NCBI GenBank assembly: GCA_023250255.1
Contig: JAHFBB010000057.1
Coordinates: 1-6,436 of the forward strand
DNA: 6,436 nt
Origin: Chloroflexota bacterium
Lineage (GTDB): Bacteria > Chloroflexota > Limnocylindria > QHBO01
Direction: 5' to 3'
Shown here: piece after piece, positions 1 to 6,436 of the stretch
How positions within the stretch are numbered: position 1 is the first letter of the stretch
Layout of the letters: each line of letters begins with the position of its first letter
The notes under the pieces: generated by a model
The model's database searches: none
What the model was told of the DNA's origin: nothing
Seen by the model: only the letters and a program-made list of their open reading frames with translations
Made by a program: the position numbers and the translations under genes

Positions 1-56
1 CACCGCCCCGGACGTCGCTCTCGGAGGTCGGGGAGCCCAACGACGGAGAGCTGTTC
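1..56 (+). other. Leader or end of upstream gene before ileS
   Basis: This is the only stretch ahead of the first gene, and it is too short to identify. The ileS reading frame stays open to the left edge, with codons mostly ending in G or C. Another frame (starting at base 1) runs to a TGA at 61-63, so an upstream gene could end there and share a GTGA overlap with an ileS start at 60. That frame would encode an arginine- and serine-rich tail that looks more like a shadow than a real protein end. No promoter could be recognised. Confidence 0.4.
45..50 (+). promoter_or_regulatory. Shine-Dalgarno site of ileS
   Basis: GGAGAG is a good match to the anti-Shine-Dalgarno sequence. It lies 6 bases before the GTG at 57 and 9 bases before the GTG at 60, so it supports initiation here rather than further upstream. 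It does not decide between the two adjacent GTG codons. Confidence 0.65.
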
Positions 57-3000
57 GTGGTGACCTTCAAGCCGGTGTCGGCCAAACTTGACGTACCCGC
101 CGAGGAGCGGGCGATTCAGGCCGAGTGGGACGCACAGCACACACTCCAGCGCTACCTCGGGCGGAACCGTGGGGCCGAGCGGCGATTCAGTTTCCTCGAC
201 GGGCCTATGACCGCCAACAACCCGATGGGCGTCCATCACGCCTGGGGACGGACCTACAAGGACCTCTACCAGCGATATCACGCCATGCTCGGCGAGGACC
301 AGCGCTTCCAGAACGGATTCGACTGCCAGGGCCTGTGGATCGAAGTCGCGGTCGAACGGGAACTTGGTTTCACCAACAAGCGTGACATCGAGACCTACGG
401 GATCGATCGGTTCGTCGAGAAGTGCAAGCAGCGGGTCGCCACCTTCGCCGACCAGATCAGTCAACAGAGCCTCCGCCTGGGCTACTGGATGGACTGGGAC
501 AACTCGTACTTCACGAACTCCGACCGCAACAACTACACGATTTGGGACTTCCTGAAACGCTGCCACGACCGGGGGCTGATCTACCGGGGCCACGACGTGA
601 TGCCCTGGTGTCCGCGCTGCGGCACCGGCCTTGCGAACATGGAGGTTGCCGAGGGTTACCGCGAGATCAGCCACCTGTCGCTGACCATCACGTTGCCCCT
701 GACCGATGCGGATCGCGCCGGCCAGTCGCTGCTGGTCTGGACCACAACCCCCTGGACCCTGTCGAGCAATGTCGCCGCCGCGGTCCATCCGGAGCTCACC
801 TACCAGTTAGTGGCAGCCGAATCAGGCGAACAGTGGTGGGTCAGTCGAGGTTCTCGCGAGCGGATCGCTCCGGGGCTCGAAGTCGTCGGCGAGGCACGCG
901 GGTCGGACCTGCTGGGACTGCGCTACCGCGGGCCGTTCGACGAGTTGCCGGTCCAAGCCGGGGTGGAGCACTCGGTCATCGCCTGGGACCAGATTGACGA
1001 TGCCGAGGGGACGGGCATCGTGCACATCGCTCCCGGATGCGGGCAGGAGGACTTCGCCTTAGCCAAGGTCAACGACCTGGTCGTCCTGGACCCGATCGAC
1101 GAATCCGGGGTCTTCCGCGATGGCTATGGCTGGCAAACCGGCAGGTTTGCAGGAGCAGGCGGAGACACCACGGACATCGCTGCCGAAGTGGCCGACGACC
1201 TGACGGCAAAGGGCAGGCTCGTCCGGCGCGAGGCGTATCGCCATCACTACCCGGTCTGCTGGCGATGCGAAACGCAGTTGCTCTTCCGCCTGGTCGATGA
1301 GTGGTTCATCGCCATGGATCCGCTGCGCGACGAGATCAGCGCGGTGACCAGGACCGTCACCTGGCTGCCCGAGGTTGGCCTCGAGGAGCGTGAGCTCGAC
1401 TGGCTGCGAAACATGAGCGACTGGATGGTCAGCAAGAAGCGTTACTACGGCCTGGCACTCCCGTTCTGGGTATGTGCCGAATGCGACGCATGGGAGGTCA
1501 TTGGCTCGCCTGAGGAGCTGGAGGGGCGTGCGACCGCTGGTTGGGACGCCTTTGCCGGCCACTCACCCCATCGGCCGTGGATCGATGGCGTGGAGATCGC
1601 CTGTTTGGGTTGCGGCGGAACGGCGCGACGCATCGCGGATGTCGGCAATCCGTGGCTGGACGCCGGGATCGTTGGCTACTCGACCCTCGAATGGGGGACT
1701 GACCCCGAGTACTGGGCGAAGTGGTTTCCGGCCGATTTCATCACCGAGTCGTTCCCGGGTCAGTTCCGGAACTGGTTCTATGCCCTGCTGACCATGTCGA
1801 CGGTCATGAGCAACCAGGCACCGATGCGTACTCTGCTGGGTCACGCCCTGGTCCGCGACGACACAGGCGAAGAAATGCACAAGAGCAAGGGCAACGCCAT
1901 CTGGTTCGACGAGGCGGCCGAGGAGATGGGCGCGGATGTCATGCGCTGGATGTATGCGGCGGCCAACCCGGCGACAAACCTGAATTTCGGTCCGCACCAT
2001 GCGGCCGAGGTCGTGCGCACCTTCCTGCTCCCACTGTGGAACAGCTACAGCTTCTTCGTGACCTATGCCAATCTCGACGGCTGGCAGCCGGGATCCGACG
2101 CGGCGGGCGAGCCATCGGTCCTTGATCGATGGGTCCTCTCCCGCCTGGCGGGCACGACCGACGCGGTGCGGGCCGCCCTCAGCGCGTTCGACGCGGCCGC
2201 CGCCACCCGCGCGGTCGAGGCGTTCGTGGACGACGTCTCGAACTGGTACATCCGTCGGAACCGTCGCCGCTTCTGGAAGGGAGAACTCGACGCCGACAAG
2301 CGTGCGGCCTACTCGACGCTGTACCGCATCCTGACCGACACGGTGCGACTGGTGGCACCGTTCATTCCGCATCTCGCGGACTCGATGTGGCACAACCTGG
2401 TTGCCACGACCGGCTCTGGTCAGGCCGATTCGGTCCATCTGGCGGACTACCCGACCGCGGAACCAGGGTCACGTGATCTCGAGATCGAACGGGCCGTCGA
2501 CCTCGCGCGACGGACGGTGGCCGCCGGTCGGACGGCGCGCGCCGCCGCCGCCATCCGGACTCGTCAGCCGCTGCCGCTGGCGCGGATCAAGTTGCCGGTG
2601 GCCGCCGGCGGACGGCTGTCCTCCGATCCTGCTCTCGGGGCCGACCTGGAAGCAGAGGTCCGCGAGGAACTGAACGTCAGATCGCTCGAATTCATCGCGG
2701 ACGACTCGGGGCTGGTCGAACGCGTGCTGTACCCGTTGCTGCCGATCGTCGGTCCGCGGCACGGGGCCGCCGTCGGCCGGGTGATGGCCGCGGCCCGAGC
2801 TGGTGACTGGCAACTCCGGGCGGATGGGACCGCTCTGGCCGGCGGCGTAACCCTTGCCGCGGATGAGTTCGAGATGACCGCCCGCCCCCGCGCCGGGCAA
2901 GAGGTTGCGGCCGACGGCGATCTGCTGGTGGCACTCGATACCGAACTGGATGAGGCGCTGGTGGCCGAAGGGCATGCCCGTGAGGTCGGCCATCGGTTGC

Positions 3001-3233
3001 AGGCCTTGCGCAAACAAGCGGGACTCGAGATCTCCGACCGGATCGTGGCGACGATCAGCGGAGACGCGGCCGTGCTCAGCGCCCTGGCGGATCACGCGGA
3101 TTGGTTGGCAACCGAAATCCTGGCGACCCGGCTGGAGGTTGGGTCTGACGCGCGGCTCAACGAGCCGCTGGCTGCCGAAGAGGTCCAGGTGGCCGAAGGG
3201 GTGGTCCGGCTGGAGCTGGCCCGCGCCGAATGA
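57..3233 (+). CDS. ileS: Isoleucyl-tRNA synthetase, type 2, with GVHH signature
   Basis: Cytoplasmic class I enzyme that charges tRNA(Ile) with isoleucine and edits misactivated valine. At 1058 residues it has the length of the long IleRS2 form. The HIGH-type motif follows the M-T-A-N-N-P-M stretch and reads GVHH (58-61) instead of HxGH. The CP1 editing domain shows WTTTPWTL (228-235) and GTGIVHIAP (318-326), with the editing aspartate at D332. Cysteine pairs lie at 185/188, 401/404, 473/476 and 516/519; the last two look like a zinc knuckle. The KMSKS loop reads EMHKS followed by KGN (606-613), keeping the second lysine K609. The anticodon-binding part follows from about 685, and the C-terminal region (about 890-1058) contains an IleRS2-like segment near residue 960 (LDTELDEALVAEG). 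The family's typical N-terminus (M-x-F-K-P-V) favours GTG at 57 or 60, both served by the Shine-Dalgarno site at 45-50. The frame is open upstream, so a longer start is not excluded. The stop overlaps the lspA start. Confidence 0.96.
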   Translation: MVTFKPVSAKLDVPAEERAIQAEWDAQHTLQRYLGRNRGAERRFSFLDGPMTANNPMGVHHAWGRTYKDLYQRYHAMLGEDQRFQNGFDCQGLWIEVAVERELGFTNKRDIETYGIDRFVEKCKQRVATFADQISQQSLRLGYWMDWDNSYFTNSDRNNYTIWDFLKRCHDRGLIYRGHDVMPWCPRCGTGLANMEVAEGYREISHLSLTITLPLTDADRAGQSLLVWTTTPWTLSSNVAAAVHPELTYQLVAAESGEQWWVSRGSRERIAPGLEVVGEARGSDLLGLRYRGPFDELPVQAGVEHSVIAWDQIDDAEGTGIVHIAPGCGQEDFALAKVNDLVVLDPIDESGVFRDGYGWQTGRFAGAGGDTTDIAAEVADDLTAKGRLVRREAYRHHYPVCWRCETQLLFRLVDEWFIAMDPLRDEISAVTRTVTWLPEVGLEERELDWLRNMSDWMVSKKRYYGLALPFWVCAECDAWEVIGSPEELEGRATAGWDAFAGHSPHRPWIDGVEIACLGCGGTARRIADVGNPWLDAGIVGYSTLEWGTDPEYWAKWFPADFITESFPGQFRNWFYALLTMSTVMSNQAPMRTLLGHALVRDDTGEEMHKSKGNAIWFDEAAEEMGADVMRWMYAAANPATNLNFGPHHAAEVVRTFLLPLWNSYSFFVTYANLDGWQPGSDAAGEPSVLDRWVLSRLAGTTDAVRAALSAFDAAAATRAVEAFVDDVSNWYIRRNRRRFWKGELDADKRAAYSTLYRILTDTVRLVAPFIPHLADSMWHNLVATTGSGQADSVHLADYPTAEPGSRDLEIERAVDLARRTVAAGRTARAAAAIRTRQPLPLARIKLPVAAGGRLSSDPALGADLEAEVREELNVRSLEFIADDSGLVERVLYPLLPIVGPRHGAAVGRVMAAARAGDWQLRADGTALAGGVTLAADEFEMTARPRAGQEVAADGDLLVALDTELDEALVAEGHAREVGHRLQALRKQAGLEISDRIVATISGDAAVLSALADHADWLATEILATRLEVGSDARLNEPLAAEEVQVAEGVVRLELARAE

Positions 3234-3736
3234 CGCAGCCATCGCCCCGGTCCCGAACGCGGGCGGACAGCGCTGTCCTGCTGCTGGTGGCGGTGGCAAT
3301 CCTGGCGCTCGATCGGGCGACCAAGGCGTGGATCGAGGGCAATCTCGAGATCGGCCAGACCGTGGATGTCATCGGTTCATTCCTTCAGTTGTGGCACGTG
3401 GAGAACTCAGGGGCGGCTTTCAGCTTCTTCCAGGGCGGGAGACTGTTCTTCCTGGTCGTCAGCCTTGGCGCGGTGGGAGTGATTGGCTGGTCGCATTGGC
3501 GGATGCGGGGGCAGGGACTGATCATCCATGTCGTGCTGGGACTGTTTCTGGCCGGGGCACTCGGCAATTTCTTCGACCGGGTGGTCGATGGCAGCGTGAC
3601 CGACTGGATCTCCGTCGGGGTGGGCGACCTGCGGTTTCCGACGTTTAACGTGGCGGACGCGGCCTTGACGGTGGGCGTCATAGCGTTCCTTGGTCTGACC
3701 CTGCTCGGCGGCCGATCAGGCGAGAAGGCGTCGTGA
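3230..3736 (+). CDS. lspA: Lipoprotein signal peptidase (signal peptidase II)
   Basis: Inner-membrane aspartyl peptidase that removes the signal peptide from diacylglyceryl-modified prolipoproteins; the family is the target of globomycin. The 168 residues match the usual length. Four hydrophobic segments can be seen, at about 14-28, 71-88, 97-112 and 144-160. Conserved blocks appear in order: LDRATK (27-32), ENSGAAFS (58-65), GALGNFFDR (109-117), GSVTDW (121-126) and FNVADA (139-144). The catalytic pair is D125 and D143. The ATG lies in an ATGA shared with the ileS stop. The nearest purine-rich site, GGAG at 3212-3215, is 14 bases away, which is far, so translation is probably coupled to ileS. 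Pairing of ileS with lspA is a classical arrangement in many bacteria. Confidence 0.96.
   Translation: MTQPSPRSRTRADSAVLLLVAVAILALDRATKAWIEGNLEIGQTVDVIGSFLQLWHVENSGAAFSFFQGGRLFFLVVSLGAVGVIGWSHWRMRGQGLIIHVVLGLFLAGALGNFFDRVVDGSVTDWISVGVGDLRFPTFNVADAALTVGVIAFLGLTLLGGRSGEKAS
3723..3728 (+). promoter_or_regulatory. Shine-Dalgarno site of the pseudouridine synthase gene
   Basis: AGAAGG lies inside the end of lspA, 7 bases before the ATG at 3736 but only 4 bases before the GTG at 3733. The spacing favours ATG 3736 as the real start, which would trim one residue from the longest reading frame. Confidence 0.5.
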
Positions 3737-4686
3737 TGGAGCAGCGGGTGGGCATTGCTTCGCCCGGCCGGACGGATGTCGCAGTGGCAGCCATAGCCGG
3801 CATTTCGCGAGCGCATGCCCAGCGGCTATTGGGCGACGGACGGGCGCTGATCAACGGTGAGCGTCGCCGCTCGAGCGATCGCCTGCAGGGCGGTGAGCAG
3901 GTGGCCGTCGAGCTCAGCGCGGCGGTCGACGAGTCCCTGCTCGGCGAGAACATCCCGCTGACCGTGGTCTACGAAGACGACGACCTGCTGGTCATCGACA
4001 AGGCAGCCGGGCTGGTGGTTCACCCGGCGGCGGGGCATGCCAGCGGAACCGTGGTGAATGCCCTGGTTGGTCGGGCGGAGCGGCTCGGGCAACCCCTCGG
4101 ATCGGTGGCCGGCGTTGGTCGGCCGGGCATCGTGCATCGGCTTGACAAGGACACTTCCGGGCTGCTGGTTGTGGCCAAAACCGATGCGGCGCAGGCCTCG
4201 CTGATGCGACAGTTCGGTGAACGCAGCGTGGAGAAGGAATACGTGGCCCTGGTGCGCGGCATTCCGTCCTCGCGACGCGGTCGGATCGAGGCCCCTGTGG
4301 GCCGCGACCCGCGCAATCGTCAGCGAATGGCGGTAGTCGGAGGCGGACGCGAGGCCGTGACCGAATACGAAGTTCTGGCTTCTGGCGGAGGCCATGCTCT
4401 GCTCGCTTTGGAGCCCAAGACCGGACGCACCCACCAGATCCGCGCGCACCTGGCATACCTCGGCCTGCCGATCGTCGGGGACCTGCGATACGGCGGCGGC
4501 CCTGGCCCAGGCGACCTGCGTCGGCAGTTCCTCCATGCCGCCCGGCTGGCTTTCGACCTACCAGGGGGCGCCCGATTGGCGGTGCACAGCCGGCTGCCGA
4601 AGGACCTGCGCTCGAGCCTGGCAGCGAGTGATCTGGACAGCGACCGTCTTCCCGCCGAGACCGGTTTCGAAGTGAGCGGGCGATGA
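3733..4686 (+). CDS. RluA/RluD-family 23S rRNA pseudouridine synthase
   Basis: Converts specific uridines of large-subunit rRNA to pseudouridine; family membership is clear but the target site cannot be read from sequence. The protein has 317 residues (316 from ATG 3736). An N-terminal S4 RNA-binding domain covers about 13-62 (RTDVAVAAIAG, SRAHAQRLL, LINGERRR). The catalytic domain starts near 75 with YEDDDLLVIDKAAGLVVHP (80-98). It holds the motif HRLDKDTSGLLVVAKT (135-150) with catalytic D138, then the RNA-binding strand GRTHQIRAHL (231-240) and GLPIVGDLRYG (244-254). It is RluD-like, as opposed to the RluA or RluC subgroups, because of the S4 domain and its place after lspA (compare ylyB in Bacillus subtilis). 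The start codons GTG and ATG are adjacent and overlap the lspA stop, and the gene ends in an ATGA shared with gmk. Confidence 0.94.
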   Translation: MMEQRVGIASPGRTDVAVAAIAGISRAHAQRLLGDGRALINGERRRSSDRLQGGEQVAVELSAAVDESLLGENIPLTVVYEDDDLLVIDKAAGLVVHPAAGHASGTVVNALVGRAERLGQPLGSVAGVGRPGIVHRLDKDTSGLLVVAKTDAAQASLMRQFGERSVEKEYVALVRGIPSSRRGRIEAPVGRDPRNRQRMAVVGGGREAVTEYEVLASGGGHALLALEPKTGRTHQIRAHLAYLGLPIVGDLRYGGGPGPGDLRRQFLHAARLAFDLPGGARLAVHSRLPKDLRSSLAASDLDSDRLPAETGFEVSGR

Positions 4687-5294
4687 AGCGTCACCTGACC
4701 TTCCCGAACCCGATGCTGGTCGTGGTCAGCGGCCCGTCCGGCGTGGGCAAGAGCACGATTGTGGCCGAGCTCGCCCGTCGACATCCGCAGGTCGTGCCGA
4801 TTGTCACGGCCACCACCCGCCAACGTCGCCCCGGTGAAGAGATCGGCGTCCACTATCACTTCCTCGAGCCGGCGGCATTCGCCGACCTGCGTGACAGCGG
4901 GGGGTTGCTCGAATGGGCGGAAGTCCACGGCAACGCCTATGGCACCCCGGTGGACCAGGTGCGCGGCATCCTGGCTGCCGGTCGCGACGCCATCCTGACC
5001 ATTGATCCACAAGGGGCACGGGCAGTGCGCCAACTGGTGCCCGATGCGGTGCTGATATTCCTCATGCCGCCCTCGCTCGAGGTACTCGACGCCCGCCTTA
5101 CCGGTCGTGGTTCGGAGAGCGAGCGGGAACGGGCGCTGCGACGGCACAATGCCGCCGCCGAGATCGCCGCATCCGACGACTATGACCATGTCCTGGTCAA
5201 CGAGACCGGCCAGGCGTCTGAGGTGGCTGAGCTCATCTGGGAGGTCGTTCAGGCCGAGGCCCGCCGAGATCCGCCGCGCCAGGTGCGGATCTGA
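4683..5294 (+). CDS. gmk: Guanylate kinase
   Basis: Cytoplasmic enzyme that transfers phosphate from ATP to GMP, giving GDP for nucleic acid and (p)ppGpp-linked pools. The 203 residues fit the family. The P-loop GPSGVGKST lies at 17-25. The GMP-binding stretch TATTRQRRPGEEIGVHYHF (42-60) is followed by LLEWAEVHGNAYGTP (75-89), the Walker B-like ILTIDPQGA (104-112), and IFLMPPSLEVLDARLTGRG (125-143), the start of the lid. RRHNAAAEI and YDHVLVN complete the fold (about 153-173). The family's usual serine at the start of the GMP motif (S-x-T-T-R) is threonine here (T42). The ATG is shared with the preceding stop; a second ATG at 4713 (residue 11) would still keep the P-loop, but no ribosome site precedes it. 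The rpoZ gene that often follows gmk is absent. Confidence 0.96.
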   Translation: MKRHLTFPNPMLVVVSGPSGVGKSTIVAELARRHPQVVPIVTATTRQRRPGEEIGVHYHFLEPAAFADLRDSGGLLEWAEVHGNAYGTPVDQVRGILAAGRDAILTIDPQGARAVRQLVPDAVLIFLMPPSLEVLDARLTGRGSESERERALRRHNAAAEIAASDDYDHVLVNETGQASEVAELIWEVVQAEARRDPPRQVRI

Positions 5295-5304
5295 GCCGAT
5301 ACCC

Positions 5305-6436
5305 GTGACGGCGGACAGCCCGGCCGGCGGGCGGCTGGTCAGGGTGGCGGTTGCTGCCCAGGCCGATCGGCCCGAGCGGACGTTCACCTACCGACTGCCC
5401 GCGGGGATGGATGGCGACCCGGGTGCTCTGCTGTTGGTTCCCTATGGCCGCCGGCAAGCCCTGGGCTATCTCATGCCCGCGCAGGCGGAAACGCCGACCG
5501 CAACGGTCCGCGAGGTGACCGCGGTTGTTTCCGAGCCGATGTTGTCGGTTGAACTGCTCAACCTGGCCGAGATGGTGGCCATCTACTACCGGGCTCCGCT
5601 GGGCGAAGCGGTTGCCGCCATGCTGCCGCCGGGCCTCGAGTCACGAATCGAGCGTCGGTGGCAGGCATCCATCGACGCTCCGCCCGAGTTCCGGGCCCTC
5701 ATGGGCGACGAGGACTCCTTTACCGATGGCGCCTATCGGCGCCTGGTAGGGCGCGTTGGCCGCACGGTCGTTGACCGTGCGCAGCGTGATGGGCTGCTGA
5801 TTGGCACCTGGCGGCTACAGCCGGCACGGGTTGTCGAGCGCCGGATACGAACCATCGAGCGACTTCCGGGCGAAGGAGAACCGAGGGGCAGCCTGCAGCG
5901 GACCATCCTCGCGGGACTCGTGCCCGGGAACCCCGTGCCCCTGGCGAGTTTGTCGGAACGGACCGGACGACCAGCCTCTGCACTGCTGGCCCCTGCCCGT
6001 GCGCTTGAGGCGGCCGGACGGGTTCGTCTCGCCTGGACCGCGGATCCGCGCGACCCATTGGCCCATCGGCTTGCTCGTCCCGGCCCAACGGATACGCTCG
6101 CGCCGGAGCAGTTGGCCGCCACCGCTGCCATCGGGGATCTGGCCGACGGTCGTGCCCTCCTACTGGAAGGAATCGCGGCCAGCGGGAAGACCGAGGTGTA
6201 CCTGGCAGCCATCCAGCGCACCGTTGCCGAAGGGAAATCGGCCATGGTGCTCGTCCCCGAGCTCTCGCTGATTCCGCAGATGGCAGACCGGCTGCGGGCA
6301 ACATTCGGGGACCGGCTCGCAATCCTCCATTCGGGCCTGTCGGCTGGGGAGCGACATGACCAGTGGTGGCGGATCCGACGGGGCGAGGTGGACGTCGTCC
6401 TTGGCACCCGCAGCGCCGTCTTCACACCCCTGGCCA
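5305..6436 (+). CDS. priA: Primosomal protein N' (replication restart helicase PriA), N-terminal part
   Basis: DNA helicase that binds stalled or collapsed forks and reloads the replisome. The gene is cut by the window edge: 377 complete codons are present, and the reading frame has no stop. The 3'-DNA-binding domain shows FTYRLP (27-32), VPYGRR (45-50) and YYRAPLGEAVAAMLPPG (94-110). A winged-helix region covers about 115-240. The helicase core begins with the Q-motif-like LAPEQ (265-269), then Walker A GIAASGKT (289-296), VPELSLIPQ (317-325), LHSGLSAGER (341-350) and LGTRSAVFTP (366-375). The DEAH-type Walker B, zinc-binding cysteines and second helicase lobe must lie beyond the edge. GTG 5305 is the first start in frame, 10 bases after the gmk stop; its ribosome site is weak, which suggests coupling to gmk. 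GTG 5344 (residue 14) is a possible shorter start. Confidence 0.94.
   Translation, partial: MTADSPAGGRLVRVAVAAQADRPERTFTYRLPAGMDGDPGALLLVPYGRRQALGYLMPAQAETPTATVREVTAVVSEPMLSVELLNLAEMVAIYYRAPLGEAVAAMLPPGLESRIERRWQASIDAPPEFRALMGDEDSFTDGAYRRLVGRVGRTVVDRAQRDGLLIGTWRLQPARVVERRIRTIERLPGEGEPRGSLQRTILAGLVPGNPVPLASLSERTGRPASALLAPARALEAAGRVRLAWTADPRDPLAHRLARPGPTDTLAPEQLAATAAIGDLADGRALLLEGIAASGKTEVYLAAIQRTVAEGKSAMVLVPELSLIPQMADRLRATFGDRLAILHSGLSAGERHDQWWRIRRGEVDVVLGTRSAVFTPLA

Noticed and set aside
228..239. GVHH as a sign that ileS is a pseudogene
   Set aside because: The frame is open over 1058 residues, with editing, zinc, KMSKS-lysine and C-terminal features intact, and GxHH IleRS2 enzymes are known to be functional.
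1563..2438. A 291-codon minus-strand open frame inside ileS
   Set aside because: It lies wholly within conserved IleRS coding sequence, including the KMSKS region, and shows no recognisable motif.
2469..3299. A 276-codon minus-strand open frame across the ileS/lspA junction
   Set aside because: It is antisense to the conserved C-terminal part of IleRS and the lspA start. Composition is low in complexity and no family is recognisable.
2905..3648. A 247-codon plus-strand open frame out of phase with ileS and lspA
   Set aside because: It crosses from one real gene into the next in the wrong phase. Its translation is rich in Arg, Trp and Gly and lacks motifs, whereas both in-phase proteins are well conserved.
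5295..5304. Possible hidden rpoZ or terminator between gmk and priA
   Set aside because: Only 10 bases separate the stop and the GTG start. There is no room for a gene or a hairpin terminator, and no small frame here resembles the omega subunit.
4320..5387. A 355-codon open frame on the minus strand spanning parts of the pseudouridine synthase, gmk and priA genes
   Set aside because: It runs antisense to three clearly recognised genes with conserved motifs, its translation shows no recognisable domain, and it is rich in Arg, Gly and Pro. It is a typical shadow frame of GC-rich DNA.

Overview
The window is one strand of tightly packed bacterial housekeeping genes. It is GC-rich (by eye about two thirds), and all five genes read left to right: isoleucyl-tRNA synthetase (ileS), lipoprotein signal peptidase (lspA), an RluD-type pseudouridine synthase, guanylate kinase (gmk), and the N-terminal half of the primosomal helicase PriA, which is cut by the right edge. 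No RNA gene, mobile element, CRISPR array or inverted-repeat terminator was seen. There is no non-coding stretch longer than about 56 bases.

Layout: bases 1-56 are a short leader, or the tail of something upstream, with a good Shine-Dalgarno site. ileS ends in an ATGA that also starts lspA. lspA ends inside the GTGATG that starts the pseudouridine synthase gene. That gene ends in an ATGA that also starts gmk. gmk is followed after 10 bases by a GTG start for priA. The overlaps imply one transcript with coupled translation. The set serves charging of tRNA(Ile), lipoprotein maturation in the membrane, 23S rRNA modification, GMP to GDP phosphorylation, and replication restart.

Organism: the IleRS is a type 2 (long, eukaryote-like) enzyme of the subgroup with a rearranged class I signature. 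The ileS-lspA-rluD block is fused directly to gmk-priA without rpoZ between them. With the high GC this suggests a GC-rich Terrabacteria-type lineage such as Chloroflexota or a relative. That placement is an inference and is not secure.

The most notable point is the IleRS active site. The usual HIGH tetrapeptide reads GVHH (residues 58-61), with the first and third positions exchanged, and the KMSKS loop reads EMHKS. A GxHH form of IleRS2 is known in the literature to be linked to extreme mupirocin tolerance, so this is a recognisable but uncommon variant. I found no evidence of an undescribed multi-gene system here.
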